From positions 62,001 to 126,000 of the forward strand of contig NZ_LR130577.1 in assembly GCF_900625025.1 (NCBI RefSeq): a DNA stretch of 64,000 nt, in the 5' to 3' direction. The notes under the pieces are model-generated. The model was given only the letters and a program-made list of their open reading frames with translations. It had not been told where the DNA came from and did no database searches. Of the stretch, positions 1-7,372 are shown one piece after another. The stretch is from Lachnoclostridium sp. Marseille-P6806 (lineage in GTDB: Bacteria > Bacillota > Clostridia > Lachnospirales > Lachnospiraceae). Made by a program: the position numbers and the translations under genes. Each line of letters begins with the position of its first letter. The stretch's first letter is position 1.

Positions 1-562
1 AAAGCGACAACAGAGTCTTACCGGCAGGCTCCTCCCGGATATCGAGCATTTCACGGGCCGCCGCATTCATGCGGACAAGCTTCCCGTTCTCATCCAGCAG
101 AAGCAGCCCCTCTTCCATATACTCCAGTATGGTGTCCAGCTCCTCCTGCTTCTGATCCAGAAAGCGCTCCTGCCGGGTCAGCTCCTCCTGCTGACTGCTG
201 ATTCTCCGCAGAAGAGGCGCGAGCTCGTCGAAGCCCGCATTGTTGAGCGGCTGCTCCAGATCGAGAAAGTTGAGCGGCCGGATAATCCGTTCCGACAGCC
301 GCACCGAAAAAAATGCCGATATCCCGCCCACCAGAGCCGTCATCACCAAAAGCGGCTGCAGGATCCCCAGCAACAGCATCCATATGGAACGCTGGGAAAC
401 CGAGAGCCGCAGCACGCTTTCGTCCTCCATGCGCACCGCCGCGTAAAGAAGACGCTCCATGAGCGTCTCGGAATAGCGCCGGCTCTCCCCGTAGCCTGTC
501 CGCAGCGCCTGCTGCGTTCCGTACCAGAGATCCAGCTTGCTCGTCCGAATGGCAGTTTCCAT
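1..562 (-). CDS. PhoR-like sensor histidine kinase, N-terminally truncated, runs off left edge
   Basis: Reading starts at an ATG two bases after the pstA stop and continues past the left edge. The visible 187 residues hold an end of an extracellular sensor region (GYGESRRYSETL), one hydrophobic segment (about residues 58-82), a HAMP-like linker (SERIIRPLNFLDL), a helical stretch rich in Q and E, and the start of a PAS domain (EYMEEGLLLLDENGKLV). Clostridial PhoR-type kinases normally start with a first membrane helix and about 70-100 more sensor residues; here these are replaced by about 15 residues beginning METAIRTSKLD, so the first transmembrane helix is missing. The catalytic HisKA/HATPase part lies outside the window. 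Position directly after pstA, where pstB is expected, suggests a deletion fused the loci. Family assignment is good; function of the truncated product is doubtful. Confidence 0.7.
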   Translation of the reverse strand, partial: METAIRTSKLDLWYGTQQALRTGYGESRRYSETLMERLLYAAVRMEDESVLRLSVSQRSIWMLLLGILQPLLVMTALVGGISAFFSVRLSERIIRPLNFLDLEQPLNNAGFDELAPLLRRISSQQEELTRQERFLDQKQEELDTILEYMEEGLLLLDENGKLVRMNAAAREMLDIREEPAGKTLLSL

Positions 563-564
563 AT

Positions 565-1299
565 TTACCTCTGTTTCCTCAGCCTTGCGGCCATGTAATC
601 CGCAAGGAAATTGATCAGCAGCGTCAGCAGAAGAAGAATGACCGCGATGGCAAAGGCGACCTCCGTCTCTCCGCGTTCCCCCGCGTACACGTACAGCGCC
701 ACCGTCAGGGTCGCCGATGATGACGTGAGCGCATTCCAGAAGCTGTTCAGGGCAAGGTCGAAGCCCGCCGTGAACAGCAGCGCCGCCGATTCCCCGACCA
801 TGCGTCCCGCCGCAAGAATGCAGCCCGTGACAATGCCGTCCACCGCGCCGGGCAGAACGACGGTGCGTATCATGTGCCACTTCCCCGCACCCATGGCCAG
901 CGTTCCCTCCCGATGCTGTATGAAAATCAGCATGCCCACAAGGCCGAAGATAATGGAGGGAATCCCGGTCAGCGTCTCCGCCGCAAATTCGATGAGCTCC
1001 ACGATTTTTCTGTTTTTTGCATATTCCGTCAGATAGACCGCCGCGCCCACGCTGACCGGCAGAGCGATCAGCATGGCCGTCACAATGATATAGAGCGTGT
1101 TCAGAAGATTCGGCAGTATGCCGATGCGGCTCTCCAGATAGCTGCTCTCCGTACTCAGAAGCTCCCACGTCAGATACGGGAGGCCGCGCCACAGAATATA
1201 GCCGATCAGAAACACCAGCAGTAATACCGTAACGGCGGCGCACAGGTGCAGTACCGTCGTCGCCGCGTTCCACAATCTGCGTCTCAGGCCTTTTTTCAT
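565..1299 (-). CDS. pstA: Phosphate ABC transporter permease PstA, internally deleted
   Basis: Second membrane subunit of the high-affinity phosphate importer. The start is taken at the ATG giving MKKGLRRRLWNAATTVL, because the 15 codons upstream are encoded by an intergenic repeat. Several hydrophobic helices are visible, with family motifs GIPSIIFGLVGML and GRMVGESAALLFTAG. Compared with the usual PstA (about 280-300 residues), the protein is 244 residues and the segment between GLVGMLIFIQ and HREGTLAMGAGKW is missing: about 40 residues including a membrane helix and the beginning of the cytoplasmic EAA-type loop. The deletion is in frame. Loss of one helix should invert the following topology, so the transporter is probably not functional. 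Upstream gene is pstC; the gene after it is a truncated kinase rather than pstB. Confidence 0.8.
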   Translation of the reverse strand: MKKGLRRRLWNAATTVLHLCAAVTVLLLVFLIGYILWRGLPYLTWELLSTESSYLESRIGILPNLLNTLYIIVTAMLIALPVSVGAAVYLTEYAKNRKIVELIEFAAETLTGIPSIIFGLVGMLIFIQHREGTLAMGAGKWHMIRTVVLPGAVDGIVTGCILAAGRMVGESAALLFTAGFDLALNSFWNALTSSSATLTVALYVYAGERGETEVAFAIAVILLLLTLLINFLADYMAARLRKQR

Positions 1300-1311
1300 G
1301 ACAGCGTAGTC

Positions 1312-1535
1312 TCCATGCCGAAGCGCTTTTTGCGAGGCGCGCACCGCAATCGCCCAGCGCCAGCGCGCAGGGCTCAGAGCCGCTTTGCGGCTCGTGCCGT
1401 CCCTCTACCTGACAGCATTCTTCGTTTGCTGAAAGGTCCGCACAAGCGATTTTGCGGCTGCGATCAGAGGCAATTTGGGCTTCGACACAAATTGCTGTGT
1501 GCAAAATCAGCGCATCAGCATCAGCGTGATTTTGT
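1312..1535 (-). repeat. Dispersed intergenic hairpin repeat, copy C (between pstC and pstA)
   Basis: Mosaic repeat of about 220 bp. Read on the minus strand it starts with an AAAATCACGCTGATG module, passes through GCAATTTGTGTCGAAGCCCAAATTGC and GCAGCCGCAAAATCG hairpin modules, then a module with GGGACGGCACGAGCCGC, and ends with GCGCTTCGGCATGGAGAC just before pstA. The same modules recur near 4.75, 7.35, 32.2, 35.2 and 62.5 kb. Module order differs from the copies at 4.75 and 7.35 kb. It supplies the pstC stop codon. Confidence 0.75.
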
Positions 1536-2402
1536 ATCCCCTTTCCTCATGATGGCATTGGGCACCGCGTTCAGCAGCATGATGAACAGAAACAGCACCA
1601 GACCGATCGAAAACAGCGCGTTTCTCTGCAGGGAGCCGACGGCGGCATAGGACATTTCCGAGGCGATCGCCGTCGTCATGAAGCGGACGGATTTGAGCAA
1701 CTCCGGCATATTCGCCACATTTCCGGATACCATGATGATCGCCATCGCTTCTCCGACGGCACGTCCGACGCCCAGTACGATGGAGGCGGCGATTCCGCTG
1801 CGTGCCGCGGGAACCGATATTTTCAGATAGATTTCATACGGCGTCGCGCCGAGGGCCATGGAACCCTCCTCGTATTCTTTCGGCACAGCCTCCAGCGCCG
1901 AGACGGACACGCTGACGATGGACGGCAGAATCATGACCGCCAGAACCACGATCGCCGCCAGCAGCGTCGCGCCCGACGCCAGATGAAAGGCGCTCTGGAT
2001 AAACGGAACAAGAACAATCATTCCCACCAGCCCGTACACCACCGACGGGATTCCCGAAAGAAGCCGGACCGCCGTTTTCATCATGCGGGCCGTTCCCGCG
2101 GAAGCCGCTTTGGAGAGGTACAATGCGGTCAGCAGCCCGACCGGCGCCCCGATCAGCACCGCTCCCGCCGTCCCGTACATACTCGTCAGGATAAACGGGA
2201 GAATGCCGAATGACGGCTCGGCCGCTGTGGAGCGCCATACGGTACCGGACAGAAACGGCACCAGACCGATCGTCCGGATGGCCGGAATCCCCGAGATAAT
2301 CAGATACACGGAGATGCAGAGTACAAAGACAACCACTGCCAGACCGCAGAGCAGGAACACCATGTGCGGAATCGCTTCCGACATTTTCTCATTCTTTCTC
2401 AT
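1521..2402 (-). CDS. pstC: Phosphate ABC transporter permease PstC
   Basis: First membrane subunit of the Pst phosphate importer, 293 residues, which is the usual length. About six hydrophobic helices are visible, together with the family segments LSGIPSVVYGLVGM and the cytoplasmic EAA loop EYEEGSMALGATPYEIYLKI, and GVGRAVGEAMAIIMVSGN near the C-terminus. The ATG overlaps the TGA of the preceding pstS remnant (ATGA), a translational coupling typical of pst operons. The stop codon lies inside the intergenic repeat, so the last few residues (KGDTKSR) may not be ancestral. This is the only gene of the cluster that looks complete. Confidence 0.9.
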   Translation of the reverse strand: MRKNEKMSEAIPHMVFLLCGLAVVVFVLCISVYLIISGIPAIRTIGLVPFLSGTVWRSTAAEPSFGILPFILTSMYGTAGAVLIGAPVGLLTALYLSKAASAGTARMMKTAVRLLSGIPSVVYGLVGMIVLVPFIQSAFHLASGATLLAAIVVLAVMILPSIVSVSVSALEAVPKEYEEGSMALGATPYEIYLKISVPAARSGIAASIVLGVGRAVGEAMAIIMVSGNVANMPELLKSVRFMTTAIASEMSYAAVGSLQRNALFSIGLVLFLFIMLLNAVPNAIMRKGDTKSR

Positions 2403-3009
2403 TGTGCGGGGACCACTCCGGCTTTTTCAATCAGCTCATGCACCTCTTCCGAAATCATGTAGTCGAAGAACGCCTGCGCCGCGTCGCCAAGCTCAGCTCA
2501 GACCACGATGTGATGCTGCCCGTATAGACGTCCGCGATCTGCTCGACGCTGAGATCCTCCAGCGGATTCGCCTCATTGACGATGATGGCAATTCCGTCCT
2601 TTGCAATCGTCGTCTGCGCAAGACCCTTGCTCTTTTCTTCCTCTTTCAGATCTCTCGATGCAAGACCGATATCGCAGGTGCCGTTCCCCGCCGCCTCGAT
2701 GCCCGTTCCCGAGCCAGTGGCGTCGTAGGTGATGGTCACACCGCTGTTCTCCATCATGAACTGCTCCGACAGAAGACCGATCACCTTTTCCATCGAGGTG
2801 GAACCGTTGACTGCAATATTCCCGGAAAGCTCAGCCGGCATTTCCGCCGCGCTCTCCTGCGAAGCCGCCTCATTCGAAGCGCTCTCCTGCGGGGCGGCCG
2901 TCTCGGGCTGCGTTCCGCCGCAGCCTGCGAGCAGCATTGCCGAAGAAACCAGTGTCACCGCCGCAGCCGTCATTCCTTTTCCCATCTTCCCTGTCATAAA
3001 CTTTCTCAT
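2399..3009 (-). pseudogene. pstS: Phosphate-binding lipoprotein PstS, internal deletion plus frameshift
   Basis: The 5' part encodes a lipoprotein signal with lipobox LLAGC and the start of a PstS domain (GNIAVNGSTSMEKVIG; DIGLASRDLKEEEK; VYTGSITSWSEL). Translation then leaves frame and stops. In another frame immediately downstream lies a clear PstS C-terminus (GDAAQAFFDYMISEEVHELI ... GVVPAQ), whose TGA overlaps the pstC start. Roughly 100 or more residues from the middle of the protein, including most phosphate ligands, are missing. The junction carries a short direct repeat (GAGCTGAGCT), which suggests a slippage-type deletion. Start is the ATG behind GGAGGAAAAT. The gene cannot make a working binding protein as it stands. 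Confidence 0.8.
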
Positions 3010-3098
3010 ATTTTCCTCCGTTTTCAAACACATCCGACGGTTTCCTTATTAACAGCTATGATCATAACGGTCAAAGATCAATTCTGTTATCATATTCC

Positions 3099-3115
3099 TG
3101 TAAGAACTTTGTAAA
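3099..3115 (-). promoter_or_regulatory. Candidate PhoP box upstream of pstS
   Basis: Read on the minus strand, TTTACA, five bases, then CTTACA. Direct hexamers of the form TT(A/T)ACA with five-base spacing are the known layout of Firmicute PhoP boxes. The site lies about 90-105 bp upstream of the pstS start, with a TATGAT hexamer shortly downstream. Motif match only. Confidence 0.45.
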
Positions 3116-3169
3116 ATCACATCCCCCGCAGCTTACCGCCGGGCATCTGACCCGCGACGGCCTGAACGC

Positions 3170-3210
3170 AAAAACCCCTGCGGCCGCCGATATTGCAGCG
3201 GCCGCAGGGG
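3170..3210 (-). terminator. Rho-independent terminator of the bL25-like gene
   Basis: A perfect 13-bp stem (CCCCTGCGGCCGC and its complement, 3175-3187 with 3198-3210) with a 10-base loop. On the minus strand it is followed by TTTTTG. It lies 31 bp past the stop of the bL25-like gene. Confidence 0.85.
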
Positions 3211-3241
3211 AAATTTCCTGTATCATGCGGAGCGTTCCGTT

Positions 3242-3805
3242 TTATTCCCCGGCGCCCCACCCCGGTTTCTGCCGGATATGCAGCAGTTCCTGCGCATCCT
3301 CCAGCAGAATATGAAATGTGGAATTCTGCTCGCGGTTGATATCTCCCGCAGTCACGTCCATCGCTCTGTCATAGCGATCCAGATCCAGACATATATTCTC
3401 GACCATATCCTCTGCAGCCGCCTCATACGGTACCGACTGACGGACCAGAATATATTCAAAGCGGTTTGCATTCCCGCCGCTCACGGCAAGCTGGGCGACT
3501 GATTTCACCGGCTTTCCGGGGCGCAGCTCCTCAAAGCTGATGTGCTGCACCTGACCGCTCCCCGGCGCTCTCTGCACCTCCGTGATAAAGGCCTTGTGCT
3601 CTTTCCCCTCCACCAGCAACTTCACCAGTCCGCCTACCGTAGCCTCCCGGAGGAGCTTGTCGCATTCCGTATCCCGCAGCTGCAAGGAAAGGTTATCCGT
3701 ATCAACCGTGCTGCGCTGATCGAGAATGACCGGGATCCAGCCCTCTCTCCGCAGTCTCCGGTTCTTTGTGTTTTCTCCTCTTACTCCCGCTTCTATCGTC
3801 GTCAT
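3242..3805 (-). CDS. Ribosomal protein bL25 / general stress protein Ctc family
   Basis: 187-residue protein with the bL25 N-terminal 5S rRNA-binding domain (about residues 1-95: MTTIEAGVRGENTKNRRL, LRREGWIPVIL, VEGKEHKAFITEVQR) followed by a C-terminal beta domain as in the Ctc form (VPYEAAAEDMVENI). Ctc-type proteins bind 5S rRNA in the large ribosomal subunit and in Bacillus are stress induced. The start is the ATG 9 bases behind GGAGG; an upstream in-frame ATG at 3862 has no such site. The N-terminal match to bL25 is recognisable but the middle is divergent, so a specialised paralogue is possible. It has its own promoter, a leader of about 370 bases with an attenuator-like hairpin, and its own terminator. 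Confidence 0.7.
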   Translation of the reverse strand: MTTIEAGVRGENTKNRRLRREGWIPVILDQRSTVDTDNLSLQLRDTECDKLLREATVGGLVKLLVEGKEHKAFITEVQRAPGSGQVQHISFEELRPGKPVKSVAQLAVSGGNANRFEYILVRQSVPYEAAAEDMVENICLDLDRYDRAMDVTAGDINREQNSTFHILLEDAQELLHIRQKPGWGAGE

Positions 3806-3955
3806 GATGTCTGCCTCCATCCATCTGCCATGTTCCGGTTTTCTGTTCCATTCCCTGCGCAATCCATAAATCTATACTCCCGGCAACGCAATCACCTCCT
3901 CTGTGCCGCTGACGCAGCCGTCTCCTCTGTAAATCTCCATATCGGAGCGTTCCCG

Positions 3956-3995
3956 GCGAGGCGCGCCGCAAAATCCGCGCAGATCGGATTTCCCC
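3956..3995 (-). repeat. Short fragment of the dispersed intergenic repeat (copy K)
   Basis: Matches only the GCGCGGATTTTGCGGCGCGCC hairpin module shared with the larger copies near 4.8 and 62.57 kb. It lies in the leader of the bL25-like gene. Confidence 0.45.
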
Positions 3996-4012
3996 GGCTT
4001 CTTCCCGGATAT

Positions 4013-4073
4013 AAAAAGGGAAAGACTCCTAACGCCTGCCGCAGACACGGCAGGACACCAAAAGCCCTTCCCT
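4013..4073 (-). promoter_or_regulatory. Terminator-like hairpin (attenuator) in the leader of the bL25-like gene
   Basis: On the minus strand GGGAAG pairs with CTTTCCC, enclosing an inner stem CCTGCCG/CGGCAGG, and the outer stem is followed by TTTTTAT. It sits about 100 bases after the likely transcription start and 210 bases before the start codon, the position of a transcription attenuator. A 15-codon mini-ORF (MREGLLVSCRVCGRR, 4029-4076) overlaps the 5' side of the hairpin and ends inside it. What controls it is not visible. Confidence 0.5.
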
Positions 4074-4175
4074 CATGAGACGGTTCTTTTCTTCTCTGTC
4101 AGATTCCGGAGCAGCCGATCGGATCTATCACGCGATAACCTCCGATCTCTTCTGATCCGGAAATTTTCTGTATTT

Positions 4176-4203
4176 ATTATAGCGCAGGCCGAAAATAATG
4201 CAA
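4176..4203 (-). promoter_or_regulatory. Sigma-A type promoter of the bL25-like gene
   Basis: Minus strand TTGCAT (4198-4203), 16 bases, TATAAT (4176-4181). A perfect -10 and a 4/6 -35. It would give a leader of about 365 bases before the chosen start at 3805. Confidence 0.6.
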
Positions 4204-4333
4204 ATTTTGTCTGCACATCTCAAAACTGCACGCCATTTTTACAAGAACTTCCACTCTGTTTTCACGCCGTTCTCGCCCCATGCAATTCCCGATCCGTTCA
4301 GGCATCGTTCCACGCAATTTCGTTCCGCCTCCG

Positions 4334-4741
4334 CTATGCCTCGATTACCCGGAAGCCGTTGCGAAGCAGGAGCTCCGCCGTCACGCCCGGCCCCTCGGTC
4401 AGCGTTCCGGTAAAGCTCCCGTCATACCGCTGCTTCACGCCGCAGCTCGGACTTCTCGGCTGCAGTATGATGAGATCGGGCTGTTCCCTCCGGGCAAGCT
4501 CCAGACACTGCTGCGCGCCGGAGCGAAATTCCCGGTTTACATCACGGCCATCCCTCGTGGTCACTCTGCCCGCCACGATTTCTGCGGGGACGCGCGGCGT
4601 CGGCAGACCTCCCATCACCTCCGGACAGACGGAGATAACTTCATGCCCCGCAACAAAACGAAGAACGCTCTCGTTCCGGTTATTTCCGCCGTTGTATTTG
4701 CAGTTTTCTCCCAGAAGACAGGCACTGACCATGATTTTCAT
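4334..4741 (-). CDS. DUF523 family protein
   Basis: 135-residue protein with the full set of DUF523 motifs: N-terminal VSACLLGENCKYNGGNN, then CPEVMGGLPTPRVPAEI, then PSCG and YDGSFTGTLTEGPGVTA. The conserved cysteines (in ACLLG, CKY, SVCPE, SPSCG) are those that bind an iron-sulfur cluster in family members such as the thiouracil desulfurase TudS; substrate here is unknown. The length is usual for the family. The start is preceded by GGAGGA, which is the end of dispersed repeat copy A. Confidence 0.85.
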   Translation of the reverse strand: MKIMVSACLLGENCKYNGGNNRNESVLRFVAGHEVISVCPEVMGGLPTPRVPAEIVAGRVTTRDGRDVNREFRSGAQQCLELARREQPDLIILQPRSPSCGVKQRYDGSFTGTLTEGPGVTAELLLRNGFRVIEA

Positions 4742-4751
4742 CGGCGATTAA

Positions 4752-4977
4752 TCCTCCATGCCGAAGCGTTTTTTAGCGCGGCACGCGCCGCAAAATTCGC
4801 GCAGGCGGTTTTGCGGCTGCGATCAGGGGCTATTTGGGCTTCAGCACAAATAGCGTGTGCAAAATCTCTGCGCCAGCGCGCAGAGATGCGAGCCGCTTCG
4901 CGTCTCATGCCGTCCCACTACGTAACAGCTCTTTTCGCTTACGGAGCAAATCATCGCATCAGCGTGATTTTTCACAC
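4752..4977 (-). repeat. Dispersed intergenic hairpin repeat, copy A
   Basis: About 225 bp. On the minus strand, in order: TGTGAAAAATCACGCTGATG; a module with GTTACGTAGTGGGACGGCATG and the hairpin TCTCTGCGCGCTGGCGCAGA; AGATTTTGCACACGCTATTT; hairpin CTATTTG...CAAATAG; GCAGCCGCAAAACCGCC; GCGCGTGCCGCGC; and the end CGCTTCGGCATGGAGGA. The end provides the ribosome binding site of the DUF523 gene. The first bases supply the stop codon that cuts off the MATE fragment behind it. Confidence 0.8.
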
Positions 4978-5252
4978 TACTCTCTCGGTGTGTCCCGCGC
5001 CGAAGCTCTGCGAGGTATAGGCGGCGCCCACGACAGACAATCCGATGGCAATCGAAAAGAAGAAAAAACTGATGGCATTCGTCGAGCCAACCGCCGCGAG
5101 TGCATCCGGTCCGAAAAATCTGCCGACAATGATCGAGTCCGACAGATTGTAGAGTTGCTGAAAAACATTGTGCCGATCCCCATCGGAAGAAGAAAGCGGA
5201 GCAGCAGGCCTGTCGGTTTTCCCTCCGTCATATCCAGTGCACCGTTTCTCAT
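4972..5252 (-). pseudogene. MATE family efflux transporter, 5' fragment with frameshift
   Basis: Only the first 90 or so residues of a MATE (NorM/DinF type, normally about 450 residues) multidrug antiporter remain. The first frame gives MRNGALDMTEGKPTGLLL and LPMGIGTMF; after one extra base in an A5 run (5161-5165) a second frame gives FQQLYNLSDSIIVGRFFGPD and AVGSTNAISF...SQSFGAGHTERVV, the classic MATE N-terminal half motif. The sequence then runs directly into repeat copy A, which provides TGA. So two lesions are present: a homopolymer frameshift and loss of the 3' 80 percent of the gene. Confidence 0.85.
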
Positions 5253-5325
5253 TCCACTGTCCCTTTGCCCGAACACGCTTTCTTCCCGTTTCTGATTTTT
5301 CTGTTATTCCGCAGAGCATTCTGCC

Positions 5326-6138
5326 TTACATGGCCACCGTCACAATGTACTCCATGTCCTCAGGAACGGCGATGCCGGGATCTCTGCTCACCGCTTCCGG
5401 CCGCTCTCCCCGCTCTTCAAGTCCTGTCATGAAATGGCACAGCGCGATTCCCACATCGATCTTCTGCAGATCTCCCGCGGCATCACTGACATAGCCCTTG
5501 TCCCTCTTCTCATAAAAATGATACCGGCCGTCTTTCCGGATGATTCTCCACGGCTGTTTATTGACGGCGGACGGCGCCCAGCGCACCATTTCGATCAAAT
5601 CGGAAATCTCCGCTTTCTCCTGCTCCGAAAGCGGCACATCCGGTACGCCGTCAAAGAACAGTCTGTCCGCCGGCATACGGCTGTCGGCATGAACGCCCTT
5701 TCGCATCAGCGTCTCCCTCACGGAACGCTGCTTTGCAGGATAACCGAGTGGACTTACACAGGGCATCATCTCGTTTTCAACGAGTGCGGCGGCTCTCTCA
5801 AACAATTCCCTCCTGATCGTCCCGCCGATCCATGTCGTTCCGATCCCGAGGGACCACGCATAGAGCACCAGCTTCTCAAAGGAATAGCCAAACGCGGCCT
5901 CTGCGCCGGGCCTCTTCTCGGTTTTCCCCGCCACATAGAGCTTTTCCCCCGTAAGAACCGGACTGGAAAGACCATACTCGTCCGCATCAAGGAACACAAA
6001 ACGAACCGGAATGTGAAAGGGATTCGTGATCCCGGCAGCATACTGCTCCAGCGTTTCCCGATCCTCCGTGGAAAGCCCGCTCCCGTCAAAGCTGCGGACG
6101 CTTTTTCTGCTCTTTATTAGCTCAGACCATGCTGTCAT
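5326..6138 (-). CDS. Nitroreductase family protein
   Basis: About 270 residues, consistent with the two-lobed nitroreductase-like proteins (putative TM nitroreductase family) that bind FMN. N-terminal WSELIKSRKSVRSFDGS is the typical R-S-x-R-x-F-x entry of the flavin pocket; a second flavin-type segment is MVRWAPSAVNKQPWRI, and GIGTTWIGG lies in the first lobe. It would reduce nitroaromatic or related compounds with NAD(P)H; the substrate is unknown. The start is chosen at the third codon, eight bases behind GAGAGG. It overlaps the end of yaaA by 17 bases, so bcp, yaaA and this gene form one transcription unit that looks oxidative-stress related. Confidence 0.85.
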   Translation of the reverse strand: MTAWSELIKSRKSVRSFDGSGLSTEDRETLEQYAAGITNPFHIPVRFVFLDADEYGLSSPVLTGEKLYVAGKTEKRPGAEAAFGYSFEKLVLYAWSLGIGTTWIGGTIRRELFERAAALVENEMMPCVSPLGYPAKQRSVRETLMRKGVHADSRMPADRLFFDGVPDVPLSEQEKAEISDLIEMVRWAPSAVNKQPWRIIRKDGRYHFYEKRDKGYVSDAAGDLQKIDVGIALCHFMTGLEERGERPEAVSRDPGIAVPEDMEYIVTVAM

Positions 6139-6892
6139 TTTCATCGCCTCTCATCCGTACAAAAACATATTCCGTCTCTGATGATCGACTCTCGTCGAAA
6201 CGGTATCCGCTCCTCCGGAATGCCTTGATCTGCTCCGGCTCCTCCGCGCCGATCCCGGCCATGAACCGCACCATTTCACCTCTGGCCATCTTGGCATACA
6301 CGCCTTTCTGGATGATTCTGCCGCTTTCCGCCTCACCGAATACGCAACGGATGGAGCGGTCGCCCGGCTGCAGATATTTTTCTATGCACTTCGCATACTC
6401 TTTCGAGGCCAGATTGATCAGAACCCGACTGTCGTCCATAACCTCCCGGTACAGCGCATCGCCCCAGAAATCATAGAGATCACGATACCCCGCCACCTCC
6501 GCTTTTGCCTGCATTTCCAGCCGGTACGGCACTACGCCGTCCATGGGCTTCACCACGCCGTAGAACCCGGACAGAATTCGCAGATGCTTCTCTGCGTAGT
6601 CGAACTGGGCATCCTCAAAAACCACCGGCGCCATATAGGTATACTGTATTCCGTCATAGGCAAGAAGCGCAGGAGTCAGCCGCCGGCGAAGATCCATGTC
6701 CGCAAACCATTCCGCACTCTGCCGCGCAATCCTGTCGCTGCAGTCCCAGAGCTTCTTCTGATCCGCATACAGAAGAGCAATGATCCACTTTCTCAATGCC
6801 TCTGCCTTTCCCAGAAACACCGGAAGCTGCATGCAGGCAAGCGTGTCCATATCCTCCCGCATCTGCTTCGCCGGGGATATGATGATCCTCAT
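6122..6892 (-). CDS. yaaA: Peroxide stress protein YaaA
   Basis: 256 residues, the normal size for the YaaA/DUF328 family, starting MRIIISPAKQMRED and containing the conserved LSGFYGVVKPMDGVVPYRLEM and NLASKEYAKCI blocks. In E. coli YaaA lowers intracellular iron during peroxide stress. The start codon overlaps the stop of the bcp remnant (ATGA) and its end overlaps the nitroreductase start, so the three are translationally coupled. Confidence 0.9.
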   Translation of the reverse strand: MRIIISPAKQMREDMDTLACMQLPVFLGKAEALRKWIIALLYADQKKLWDCSDRIARQSAEWFADMDLRRRLTPALLAYDGIQYTYMAPVVFEDAQFDYAEKHLRILSGFYGVVKPMDGVVPYRLEMQAKAEVAGYRDLYDFWGDALYREVMDDSRVLINLASKEYAKCIEKYLQPGDRSIRCVFGEAESGRIIQKGVYAKMARGEMVRFMAGIGAEEPEQIKAFRRSGYRFDESRSSETEYVFVRMRGDENDSMV

Positions 6893-7372
6893 GAAAGCTC
6901 TCCCAGCATCTGCTCCGGATTCTCTGCCGCTTTCACCTTATCAAAGGCTTTCTCGATCACGCCGTTTTCATCGATCAGATAGGTCGTCCGGACCACTCCC
7001 ATAAACGTCCTGCCGTAGCTCTTCTTTTCTTTCCAGACATCATATGCCTGAATCACCTCTTTTTCTGTGTCCGAGAGCAGCGTAAACGGCAGCCCGTGTT
7101 TTTCTTCAAATTTTTTTTTGAGAGGCCACACTGTCCTTGCTCACGCCGAGCACGACCGCCCCTTTCTCACGAAACTGCGGGTACAGCTCCCCGAATGCGC
7201 AGGCCTGCTTCATGCAGCCGGCCGTCATGTCTTTCGGATAAAAATACAGAATGACTTTCTGCCCCCGGTAATCAGACAGACGCCTCTCCTCTCCGTTCTG
7301 ATCAGCCAGCGCAAATTCCGGTGCTACGATTCCAATTTCAATCCTGACTCCGAAGCACTTTGTGCCGGGCAC
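6889..7372 (-). pseudogene. bcp: Bcp/PrxQ-type peroxiredoxin, frameshifted
   Basis: Two adjoining frames together make a complete thiol peroxidase of the Bcp family: IVAPEFALADQNGEERRLSD, LYFYPKDMTAGCMKQACAF (resolving and peroxidatic cysteine region), then, after one extra A in a run of nine (7111-7119), KKFEEKHGLPFTLLSDTEKE to GVVRTTYLIDENGVIEKAF. With eight A residues the frame would be continuous. The normal peroxidatic motif TPGCT reads TAGCM here. The first residues (MPGTKCFGV) are encoded by dispersed repeat copy B, so the native start codon seems lost or is an ATT. The homopolymer lesion could be a sequencing error or a real or phase-variable inactivation. Confidence 0.8.
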
